Assembly: GCA_964535305.1 (NCBI GenBank)
Contig: CAZHTF010000004.1
Location: forward strand, 43,837-107,836
Length of the DNA: 64,000 bases
Reading direction: 5' to 3'
Source of the DNA: CAZHTF01 sp964535305
GTDB lineage: Bacteria > Planctomycetota > Phycisphaerae > UBA1845 > Fen-1342
The number at the start of each line of letters is the position of its first letter. Position 1 is the stretch's first letter. Shown piece by piece: positions 6,913-14,854 of this stretch. A program made the position numbers and the translations under genes. The notes under the pieces were generated by a model. It did not search any database. It was not told the origin of the DNA and was given only the letters and a program-made list of their open reading frames with translations.

Positions 6913-8991
6913 TCAAGCCAGGTCCTGCGCATCCACATCGACGACCCAGCGCTGCACGCGCGGCGACTGACGGGCCTGCTCCAGCATCAGCAAGAGGCGA
7001 TGAACGCTGGCGTCGCGCGGCGTGCGGATGCGCACTTCGTAGCGTTGCAGACCGCGGGCGCGCTGCACCAGGCACGGGGCCGCCTCGTCTACCAGGATGC
7101 CCGCGTGCAACCGGCCAACATGGACGCGCAGCCGCTGCACCAACTGTTCTGACTCCTCGCGGGCGCGGCCCGGCCGCGCATCCGAGAGCACCACACGCGT
7201 CAAGCGCATGAAAGGCGGCTCGTGCAGCGCGGCGCGCACCCGCAGCTCGCTCGCCGCGAAGGCGGCGTAATCTCCCCGCAGTACTTGCTGAATCAGCGGG
7301 CTGCGCGGCTCGCGCGTTTGCAGCAGCGCCAGCGAATCGCCGGCGCGCCGCCCGGCCCGGCCGACCACCTGCATCAGCATCACGAACGTCCGCTCTGCGG
7401 CGCGAAAATCCTGCAGGTTCGCGCCGGCGTCGGCGTCGATCACGCCCACCAGGTTCACCAGCGGAAAATCCAGGCCCTTCGCCACCATCTGCGTGCCCAG
7501 CAAAACGTCCGCCGCGTGCGCCTCGAAGCGCCGCAGGGCCTCGAGATAATCCTCGCGGCGGCGCATCGTGTCGCGATCCAGCCGCAGTAGCCGCGCCCCC
7601 GGCAGCAGCTCGCGCACCTCCTCCTCGAGCCGCTGGATCGCCAGGCCGCCGCGCTGCAGCTCGCCGCGGCAGCTATTGTCCAGACACTGCCGCGGCCGCG
7701 GTTCGCGCTTGCCGCAGCGATGACACTTGAGCGCGTCTTCGCGGCGATGATCGACCAGCGCCGCGCCGCAGCGCGTGCAGCGCAGCAGCAGCCCGCAGCG
7801 GCTGCAGCTCAGCCAGACCGAGTGCCCGCGGCGGTTGTGCAGCAGCACGGCCTGCGCACCGGCTTCCACGCTGGCGCGCAGCGCCTCGGCCAGCTCGGCG
7901 CTCAGTAGCCGCCCAGGCCGGCTCTGCCCGCCGCCGATCTGCACGGCGCGGGCCCGCGGCGGCTGCGCCCCGGGCACGCGTTGCGCCAGGCGCAACAGTT
8001 GAAAGTGCGGCAGGTGCGTGGCGTTGTGCCAGGTTTCGAGCGAAGGCGTGGCCGACCCGAGCACCGCCGGGATGGCCTCGAGCTGAGCGCGTTTGATGGC
8101 GACATCGCGCGTGTGAAAGTACGGCGAAGCGAGGTTTTTATAGCTGGCGTCCTGCTCCTCGTCCACCACGATCAGCCCCAAGCGCGGACAGGGCGCGAAT
8201 ACCGCCGTGCGCGTGCCGATGACCAGGTCGATCCGTCCCTGGGCGATGGCGTCGAAAGCGCTGCGTCGCTGGCTGGCCGTCAGACGGCTGTGCAGCACCG
8301 CGACGCGCTCGAAACGTCGCGTCAGCCGGTCCATCACCTGCGTCGCCAGCGCGATCTCGGGCGCCAGCAGGATCGCCTGCCGGCCGCTGGCGATTGCGGA
8401 GCGGATGGCGCGCACGTAGACCTCGGTTTTCCCGCTGCCGGGCACGCCATACAGCACGAAAACACGGAACGCGGCGCAGCTCACGACGGCTTGCAGCGCC
8501 GCGGACTGGGCCGCGGTCAATTCCAGTGGGTCGTCCGGCAACGCCGGCGGCGCTTCCGCCGCGAGCTGGGTCGCCCGCGGTTTGCGCATCCGGGTCCGCG
8601 GCTTGCGCAGCAGCGCCGGCGTCATCGCGGCCAACGCCAAGCCCGGCGGACACGCGTAATACTCGCTCAGCCACAGCCCGAGCTGGATCAGCCGCTCGCT
8701 CAGCAGCGGCGTCGGGGTCAGCACCTGGGCAATTGCCGGGCGCGTCAGCTCCCAGGGCTGCTCATCGACGCGCACGCACACGCCATCCAGCAACCGCCCG
8801 CGCGACCCGAACGGAACGCGCACCGCCACCCCGGGCGCCACCAGCGCCGCCAGCTCCGAGGGCACGGCGTAGAGCCGCAATTCGCGCGTCCGCAGATCCA
8901 GCGCAACCTGCGCCACCGGCTCGCGGCGCAGCGCGCCTTCCCGCGCCAGCAGCGTGAGCTGTCGATTGCGTGACTCGCGGGCTGCGCTCAC
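6913..8991 (-). CDS. priA: PriA, primosomal replication restart helicase
   Basis: PriA is the superfamily 2 helicase that recognises stalled forks and reloads the replisome. The 692-residue product has an N-terminal DNA-binding region (PVAQVALDL onward), a P-loop GVPGSGKTEVY, a Walker B DEEQDASYK, and the GSATPSLETW helicase block. Eight zinc-binding cysteines follow: CSRCG, CTRCG, CHRCG and CLDNSC. Several motifs deviate: PriA normally has a GVTGSGKTEVY-like P-loop, DEEH and a CPxC final pair; here they are Pro for Thr, DEEQ and a C-x4-C pair. The GTG at 8991 was chosen for its upstream GGAGGG; a longer TTG start at 9093 is possible. The downstream MFS gene is 5 nt away. Confidence 0.93.
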   Translation of the reverse strand: MSAARESRNRQLTLLAREGALRREPVAQVALDLRTRELRLYAVPSELAALVAPGVAVRVPFGSRGRLLDGVCVRVDEQPWELTRPAIAQVLTPTPLLSERLIQLGLWLSEYYACPPGLALAAMTPALLRKPRTRMRKPRATQLAAEAPPALPDDPLELTAAQSAALQAVVSCAAFRVFVLYGVPGSGKTEVYVRAIRSAIASGRQAILLAPEIALATQVMDRLTRRFERVAVLHSRLTASQRRSAFDAIAQGRIDLVIGTRTAVFAPCPRLGLIVVDEEQDASYKNLASPYFHTRDVAIKRAQLEAIPAVLGSATPSLETWHNATHLPHFQLLRLAQRVPGAQPPRARAVQIGGGQSRPGRLLSAELAEALRASVEAGAQAVLLHNRRGHSVWLSCSRCGLLLRCTRCGAALVDHRREDALKCHRCGKREPRPRQCLDNSCRGELQRGGLAIQRLEEEVRELLPGARLLRLDRDTMRRREDYLEALRRFEAHAADVLLGTQMVAKGLDFPLVNLVGVIDADAGANLQDFRAAERTFVMLMQVVGRAGRRAGDSLALLQTREPRSPLIQQVLRGDYAAFAASELRVRAALHEPPFMRLTRVVLSDARPGRAREESEQLVQRLRVHVGRLHAGILVDEAAPCLVQRARGLQRYEVRIRTPRDASVHRLLLMLEQARQSPRVQRWVVDVDAQDLA

Positions 8992-9162
8992 GAATCCCTC
9001 CGCTTGCGACCAGGTGCGCGCGGCGACCGTGCCGCGCGGCGCGTGGAGTCGACATGGTATCCGCCACCGCGCTGCAGCCGGCACGCAGTACAATTCCGCC
9101 GTGCGGGGTTGGCCGCGTCGCGCCGATCCTGGAAAAAACCCGCTTCGCCCCAGGAGACTCTT

Positions 9163-9900
9163 GTGCGTTCATCGCTTCGAATCGCCGCCGTCTTCGCCGT
9201 GCTCGGGATGGGTGTGAGCTGCTGCCTGGCGGACTCGCTCGAAGATGTCGAAAAGAAGATCGTCGCCGCGTTTGGCAAGGTGAAGAGCTTTCAGGCCAAG
9301 ATGTTGACCGTGCAGGACATGACCATGGGCGACGTGGTCAACAAGAGCCGCATCGACGGCACGTATGAATTCGTCCGCAAAGACAACAAGGGCCTCTATC
9401 GCATGGAGGCCAAGACCAGCGGCAGCGTCGAGATGAAGGGCGGCCAGAGCCAGAAAATGGACGGCAACTCGCTGGTGGTCAACGACGGCGAGTACGCCTA
9501 CACCTACAGCGAGGCCATGGGCCAGAAGACCGCGATGAAGCTCAAGGCCGACCCGCGCGCCAGCATTCTCGGCGACGAATCCTTCATGCAGAACCTCAAG
9601 AAAGACCACGATGTGAAGCTGCTGCCCGATGAAAAGCTGGACGGCAAGTCAGTCTGGGTGATCGAGGCCACGCCCAAGAAGCCCGGAATGATCGGCAAGT
9701 TCATGTACTACTTCGACCAGGAGTGCGGCATCGCGCTGAAAACCGTTGGCAAGTCGCCGGAAGGAAAAGACTTCACGGTCACCACGCTGAGCGACGTGAA
9801 GCTGAACGCCGACCTCTCGGCCGAGCGCTTCGTCTTCAAGGCCCCCGAAGGCGTCACCGTTCAAGACATGACCAAGGTCAGCGCCGCGGAAGCGCCGTAG
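9163..9900 (+). CDS. LolA-like outer-membrane lipoprotein carrier/sorting protein
   Basis: A 245-residue exported protein with a signal peptide (residues 1 to about 24, RSSLRIAAVFAVLG... cleaved near LADS) followed by a LolA/LolB-fold domain. The opening SLEDVEKKIVAAFGKVKSFQAKM and the repeating strands ending LSAERFVFKAPEG are typical of LolA-like proteins, which hold lipoprotein acyl chains in a beta-barrel cavity. In this phylum such proteins are often called outer membrane lipoprotein-sorting proteins; true LolA activity is not shown. The start is GTG at 9163 with AGGAG 8 nt upstream; a TACAAT box lies at 9089-9094. comEC follows 37 nt downstream. Confidence 0.75.
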   Translation: MRSSLRIAAVFAVLGMGVSCCLADSLEDVEKKIVAAFGKVKSFQAKMLTVQDMTMGDVVNKSRIDGTYEFVRKDNKGLYRMEAKTSGSVEMKGGQSQKMDGNSLVVNDGEYAYTYSEAMGQKTAMKLKADPRASILGDESFMQNLKKDHDVKLLPDEKLDGKSVWVIEATPKKPGMIGKFMYYFDQECGIALKTVGKSPEGKDFTVTTLSDVKLNADLSAERFVFKAPEGVTVQDMTKVSAAEAP

Positions 9901-9937
9901 GACGCCTGGCCGGCGCTGCTTGCGCGCGGAGGGCGCG

Positions 9938-12496
9938 ATGGATGCGCGCGAGCGCGAGCTGCTCGTTACGCCGCGGCCGCCGCCCAGCCCGCTGCTGGCG
10001 CCAACGGCGGGCCTGATCGCCGGGATCCTGCTGGCCGACGGCGTGCGGATCGAGCGTGGCTCGGCGATTGCCGCGGGCGTCGTGGCGCTGCTGCTCGGGC
10101 TGCTGTTGCGCAAACGGCTGCCGCGCGGGGCTTGGGAAATCGGAGTCGCCTGCGCGTGTGTCGCGATCGGAGTGCTACGGCACCAGGCGGTCACGCACGT
10201 CCACGCCGACCATGTTTCGCACTATCTCGACGAAGGACCGCTGCTGACGCGCGTCAGCGGGCGGATTGTTAGCCCGCCGCGGCTGCACGCGCCACTGCGG
10301 CACAACCCGTTCGTGCCGATTGAGCCGACGCCGCAGACGGCGTTTGTGCTGGCGCTGCGAACGTTTGAGCAGAGCGGCGAAGCGGTATCGGGGAACGTGC
10401 GCGTCGGCGTGCGCGCAGATCTGCCGCATCTGCAACTTGGCGACGAGCTGACGCTCTCGGGCGATTTGTATCGGCTGCGCGGGGCGCGAAACCCGGGCGA
10501 GGCCGATTGGAGCGCGATTCTCAGCCGGCAACACGTCGCCGCCGGGATGTTCGTCGAAAGCGCTGCGCATGTTCGGGTCGATTCCCCCGCAGCCAGCGGG
10601 CCGCCTGGCTTGCGGGCTGCGTTGGCGCGGCTGCGCGCGATCTCGCGCGCCGCGCGTTTTGACGCTTCTGCAAGCGGCACGGACGATCCCGTGCAGCAAC
10701 TGCTCGGCGCGCTGGTGCTCGGGCAGCGCTCGGCCGTCAGCCCGCATTTGGACGAGCTCTTCGTCCGCACTGGCGCGGTGCACATCCTTTCGGCCAGCGG
10801 GTTTCATGTGGGCGTAATCAGCGGCGCGAGCTGGTTCTTCGCACGTTGGCTGCTGCGGCGCGGTCCGCGCGCCTCGGCGGTGCTGACGATCGCGATCCTG
10901 CTGACCTATCTGCTGATCTGCGAACCCAGCGCGCCGATCCTGCGCGCGACGATCATGGGCGTGCTGGCGCTGCTGGCGCTGCTGGCGAATCGGCCGCTGG
11001 CTTCGTGGAACTGGCTGTGCCTCTCCGCCCTGTGTGTGCTCACTTACGACCCGCTCGCGCTCTTTCAAGCCGGCTTCCAATTGTCGTTCCTGCAGATCAT
11101 GGCGTTGCTGCTGACCATGCCCGCCGTTGCCACCTGGCTCCGCCAACCGCGCGACGCGCCCGCTCACATGCTGGAGCGCCGCTCGGCGCTCCGCGCTTTG
11201 CGCGCTCGGATCTTCGTGGCGTTCGTGCTGCTCGCGGTTGCGTCGCTGGTGACCTGGCTGGTATCGCAGCCGCTGCTGATCTTCCACTTTCAAATCCTTA
11301 CGCCCTGGGCGGCGCTGCAATCGCTGGTGCTCACGCCGCTCTTCTCGCTGGCGATTCTGTTGGGGTTTATTACGGTCGTGAGCACGCCGCTGGCGCCGCT
11401 GCTCGCGGATCTGCTCGCGAGCGTGACAAGCTGGTTTACAGCTGGGCTGCTCTTTGCGGTCGAGCGGCTGGCGCGCCTGCCGGGCACGCTGCTGGAAGTC
11501 CGCCCGCTCGCCTGGTGGTGGGTGTTCGCGCTGCTGGCGCCGCTTTGCTTGTGCTGGCTGCTTCTAAGGCGCACGCGCGCCCAGGCGCCGGCCGAGCGCC
11601 GCCGCGGGCCGCGCGCTGCCACCGCCCTGTGTGGGCTGATGTTGATCGGCGTCTGGTGCGGCTGGTGGATGCAATCGCCGCTGGATTCGGCGGCGCTGCG
11701 GATCTGTGTGCTGGACGTGGGCAACGGCAGCGCGGCGCTGCTGATCGCGCCCAGCGGCGACGCGGCCGCGATCGACGTCGGCACGCTGAGCAACTTCGAC
11801 GTCGGGGCCGTGCTGGCCCGTGCGGCGCGGGCGCTGGGCGCGCGGCGCTTCCACTTCGTGAGCGTCTCGCACGACGACCTGGACCACTACAGCGGCTTGC
11901 CCACGTTTCTGCGTGATTTCGGGGGCGAGCTCGTGATCAACCCGGCGTTGGGCGCGGGGGNNNNNNNNNNCCCCCCCCGCGACCTGCTCAGCCGCCTGCC
12001 CGCGGATACGCGCATCCGCGCCGTCAGCGCCGGTCGGTCGCTGGCAATCGGTGCATTGCGGCTGGAGGTGCTCTGGCCGCCCGATGACCTTCCGTTGAAC
12101 ACGCCGGACAACGACACTTCGCTGGTGCTGCGGGTGACGTTCGCGGGTCGCAGCGTACTGTTCACTGGCGACATCGAGGGCTACGCGCTGCGCGAATTGC
12201 TGCTTGCCAACCAGCAGGGCCGCATCCTGCTGGGCAGCGACGTGCTGATCGCGCCGCATCATGGCAGCGCCACACCCGTGGAATCGCGCGCGTTCTATGA
12301 GGCAGTCGCGCCGGCGCACGTGCTGGTTTCGACCGCACGGCCGCGCGAAAAGCTGCACGATCTGCTGCACGAGCTTTTCGGCGCACACACCCGCTGCTGG
12401 CTTACAAGTGCCGCTGGCGCACTGAATGTGCGCATCGGCCAAAACGGCACACTGCAGGTGTGGAGCGGGCCAGGGCCGCGACCCACGCCAAAGTGA
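9938..12496 (+). CDS. comEC: ComEC/Rec2-family DNA uptake channel
   Basis: ComEC is the inner-membrane channel through which single-stranded DNA enters during natural transformation. The 852-residue protein has the normal three parts: two N-terminal membrane helices with an OB-like domain (about 1-220), the Competence domain with many helices (about 245-580, including HILSASGFHVGVI), and a C-terminal metallo-beta-lactamase-like domain (about 605-850) with SHDDLDH (His645 to His650) and APHHGS. A 10-N gap falls in that last domain (codons 675-678) beside a G run, so the local sequence may be wrong although the frame is kept. The ATG at 9938 follows GGAGGG. No other com genes are in the window except cinA. 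Confidence 0.92.
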   Translation: MDARERELLVTPRPPPSPLLAPTAGLIAGILLADGVRIERGSAIAAGVVALLLGLLLRKRLPRGAWEIGVACACVAIGVLRHQAVTHVHADHVSHYLDEGPLLTRVSGRIVSPPRLHAPLRHNPFVPIEPTPQTAFVLALRTFEQSGEAVSGNVRVGVRADLPHLQLGDELTLSGDLYRLRGARNPGEADWSAILSRQHVAAGMFVESAAHVRVDSPAASGPPGLRAALARLRAISRAARFDASASGTDDPVQQLLGALVLGQRSAVSPHLDELFVRTGAVHILSASGFHVGVISGASWFFARWLLRRGPRASAVLTIAILLTYLLICEPSAPILRATIMGVLALLALLANRPLASWNWLCLSALCVLTYDPLALFQAGFQLSFLQIMALLLTMPAVATWLRQPRDAPAHMLERRSALRALRARIFVAFVLLAVASLVTWLVSQPLLIFHFQILTPWAALQSLVLTPLFSLAILLGFITVVSTPLAPLLADLLASVTSWFTAGLLFAVERLARLPGTLLEVRPLAWWWVFALLAPLCLCWLLLRRTRAQAPAERRRGPRAATALCGLMLIGVWCGWWMQSPLDSAALRICVLDVGNGSAALLIAPSGDAAAIDVGTLSNFDVGAVLARAARALGARRFHFVSVSHDDLDHYSGLPTFLRDFGGELVINPALGAGXXXXPPRDLLSRLPADTRIRAVSAGRSLAIGALRLEVLWPPDDLPLNTPDNDTSLVLRVTFAGRSVLFTGDIEGYALRELLLANQQGRILLGSDVLIAPHHGSATPVESRAFYEAVAPAHVLVSTARPREKLHDLLHELFGAHTRCWLTSAAGALNVRIGQNGTLQVWSGPGPRPTPK
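11961..11970. other. Assembly gap (10 N) inside comEC
   Basis: Ten N flanked by a G run on the left and a C run on the right, inside the metallo-hydrolase domain of comEC. The frame is preserved only if the gap is really 10 nt or differs by a multiple of three. Confidence 0.99.
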
Positions 12497-12627
12497 CGCA
12501 CCGCCCGGCAGCGCCGCCCGCGCGGCGCGCTGGCTTCACATTGGCGACGAGCGTCGCCTGAGCCGCTACCATGCGGCGGCAATTCCGCGCGCGAGCGGCA
12601 TGCCGCGCGCTCGCAAGAGATGTATAG

Positions 12628-14001
12628 ATGATGAATCGACGGGACGACGACATGAGCCTCGATGTGCACGTGGACGGCTACGCGGCGGCGCGGCGCTCGC
12701 CCGCGCTGCGGCTGTCGCTGATGATGTTTCTGCAATACGCGGCCTGGGGTGTGTGGCTGCCGTATCTGCCGAATTATCTGGGCGGCGCACCGGCCGACGG
12801 CGGACTGGGCCTGGCCAGCGCTCAGATCGGCTGGATCATGGGGCTGGCCGGCTCGATCGGCGCGATCACCTCCCCGTTCCTCGCCGGCCAGATGGCCGAC
12901 CGCTTCATCAACGCCGAGCGCTACCTGGGCATCCTGCTGATCATCGGCGGCTGTCTGAACTACGCGTTGTATTACGCAAGCGACTACAACACATTCCTGC
13001 TGCTCTCGGTGGCGTACTCGATCGCGTACATGCCCACGCTGGCGCTGACCAACTCGCTGGCGTTCGCGCATCTCTCGCGGCCGGAGCGCGAGTTTCCGCC
13101 CATCCGCATGTGGGGCACGATCGGCTGGATCGTTGCCTCCAATGCATTTCCGCTGATCTGGCTGCAGACCGATCTGAGGTTCACGCCGCTGCCGCCGTTC
13201 CTGGAGGGCGGCGATCGCCCGGATCGGCTGCGGCTGCTGGCGGACTGCCTGCGGGTCTCGGGTCTGATCGGCATCGGCTACGGTCTGTACGCGATTCTCT
13301 GCCTGCCGCGCACGCCGCCCAAGCGCAGCTCGGAGAACCCGCTGGCGTTTCTGCGCGCGTTTCGGCTGCTGGGCGAGAATCGCGGCTTCCTGGTCGTGAC
13401 GCTGGCGGCCCTGCCGATCTCGATGATTCACATGGTGTACTTCTTCCGCACCGGCCAGTTTCTCGAGCAGATCGGCTTCGATGTGAAGCATGTCGGCCCG
13501 GTCATGTCGATCGGCCAATTCTCAGAGATGTTCTTCCTCGGGATCCTGGGGCTGCTGCTCTCGCGCCTGGGCTATCGCTGGACGCTGGTGCTGGGCGGAA
13601 TTGCGTACGTCACGCGCTTCGTGGTATTCGCCTACGGAACGCCCGAGACCAAAGAGCTGGTCGCGGTCGCCAACGCGCTGCACGGCCTGTGCTACGGCTG
13701 CTTCTTTGCTTCGGCATACCTGTATGTCGAGCGCGTCGCGCCGTCGGACGTGCGGCACTCGGCCCAGACGGTCTTTGGCATCATCATTCTGGGGCTGGGC
13801 CCGATCCTGGCAGGCTTCTACAACCAGTATGTCCTGACTTTCACACTGCCGAACGCGGTGAACGCCGCGGGCACGCCGGTGCCGGACTACGCCCGCATCT
13901 GGTGGACGCAGGCGGGCGTGGCGCTGCTGACGACGCTGTTCATCGCGCTGGCGTTTCGCGCCAAGCTGCGCACGCCGGAAGCGCAGCTCGCCACAAGCTG
14001 A
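12628..14001 (+). CDS. MFS nucleoside/proton symporter-like transporter
   Basis: A 457-residue major facilitator of the nucleoside:H+ symporter group (NupG/XapB-like). Recognisable features are the N-terminal LSLMMFLQYAAWGVWLPYL helix, the substrate-region motif FPPIRMWGTIGWI, and a LCYGCFFASAYLYVERVAP block near residue 350, all shared by that family. Members in this phylum import nucleosides or sugars. Two ATGs are possible: 12628, used here, and 12652 (MSLDVHVD). A TATAGA box at 12623-12628 overlaps the first ATG; if it is a -10 element the shorter form is the real one. The gene converges with the GT2 gene downstream. Confidence 0.8.
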   Translation: MMNRRDDDMSLDVHVDGYAAARRSPALRLSLMMFLQYAAWGVWLPYLPNYLGGAPADGGLGLASAQIGWIMGLAGSIGAITSPFLAGQMADRFINAERYLGILLIIGGCLNYALYYASDYNTFLLLSVAYSIAYMPTLALTNSLAFAHLSRPEREFPPIRMWGTIGWIVASNAFPLIWLQTDLRFTPLPPFLEGGDRPDRLRLLADCLRVSGLIGIGYGLYAILCLPRTPPKRSSENPLAFLRAFRLLGENRGFLVVTLAALPISMIHMVYFFRTGQFLEQIGFDVKHVGPVMSIGQFSEMFFLGILGLLLSRLGYRWTLVLGGIAYVTRFVVFAYGTPETKELVAVANALHGLCYGCFFASAYLYVERVAPSDVRHSAQTVFGIIILGLGPILAGFYNQYVLTFTLPNAVNAAGTPVPDYARIWWTQAGVALLTTLFIALAFRAKLRTPEAQLATS

Positions 14002-14067
14002 GCCGAATACGAAGCTCACGATCCACTTCGCACCGCTCGGGCGGCACAGCAGAGCCCGCAACCGCTG

Positions 14068-14820
14068 TCAATCATTGGACTCACCCCCCTTTTTCGTTTC
14101 CTTTTTGGGGCGGAAGCGGCGCCGCAAGCGCCGCAGGTCGGAGAGCACGCGCGGCGCGTCACGCCCAATGTGAACGCGGCTGTCGGGATCGTTGCACCAA
14201 CGCACGCCGACTTCGTCGATCCTCAGCCCGCGTTGCACAGCCAGCGCCAAGATTTCGCAGTCGATCAGCCACCCGTCCAGTTGCGACTGGGCGAACAGCG
14301 CTCGTGCCAAGTCACCGTCAAAGAGCTTGAAGCCGCATTGCGTGTCGCGGATGCACGCCAGCGGCAGTCCGCGTCGCAGCAAGCGAAAAACCCACGCCGC
14401 ACCACGGCGCGGCCAGGGTTGGGGCGGATCAAGCTGCGAGCTGGGCAGGTCGCGCGAGCCGATCGCGATCGCGGCCCCTTGGTCGAGCCGCGCCGCGAGC
14501 GCGCGGAGCTCCTCGATCGGCGTCGAGAGATCGGCATCGCAGAGCAGCACGCGCCGCCCGCGCGTCAGCGCCACGCCCGTCCGCAACGCGGCGCCCTTGC
14601 CGCGATTCTCCGGCATTCGCACGACGCGCGGCGTGAACGCCGCAAGCGGCACTGCCGCGGCGATGCGGGCGGTGTCGTCCGTGCTGCCGTCGTCCACGAC
14701 GATCAGCTCGGCCCGCAGGGCGCGCCGCTCGAATGCATCGCGCAGCGCGGCCAGCGTCCGGCCGATGCGGCGGGCTTCGTTGAACGCCGGGATTACGGTG
14801 CTCAGCTCGAACTCGTGCAT
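14068..14820 (-). CDS. GT2 glycosyltransferase (dolichyl/undecaprenyl-phosphate sugar synthase type)
   Basis: A 250-residue GT-A fold enzyme related to dolichyl-phosphate glucosyltransferases, which transfer a sugar from a nucleotide sugar to a polyprenyl phosphate on the inner face of the membrane. Motifs in order are VIPAFNEARRI (nucleotide-binding strand), VVDDGSTDDT, NRGKGAALRTG, CDADLSTP (the metal-binding DxD-like site), AIGSRDL and QCGFKLFDGD. No membrane helix is visible. It lies 34 nt after the O-antigen-ligase-like gene on the same strand, so it probably forms the last gene of that glycan operon. The ATG at 14820 has no good ribosome binding site; a longer start at 14868 would overlap the preceding stop by 14 nt. 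Confidence 0.85.
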   Translation of the reverse strand: MHEFELSTVIPAFNEARRIGRTLAALRDAFERRALRAELIVVDDGSTDDTARIAAAVPLAAFTPRVVRMPENRGKGAALRTGVALTRGRRVLLCDADLSTPIEELRALAARLDQGAAIAIGSRDLPSSQLDPPQPWPRRGAAWVFRLLRRGLPLACIRDTQCGFKLFDGDLARALFAQSQLDGWLIDCEILALAVQRGLRIDEVGVRWCNDPDSRVHIGRDAPRVLSDLRRLRRRFRPKKETKKGGESND

Positions 14821-14854
14821 GTGCGTCGTCCGCCGGCTGGCCGCGGGCCGGCGT

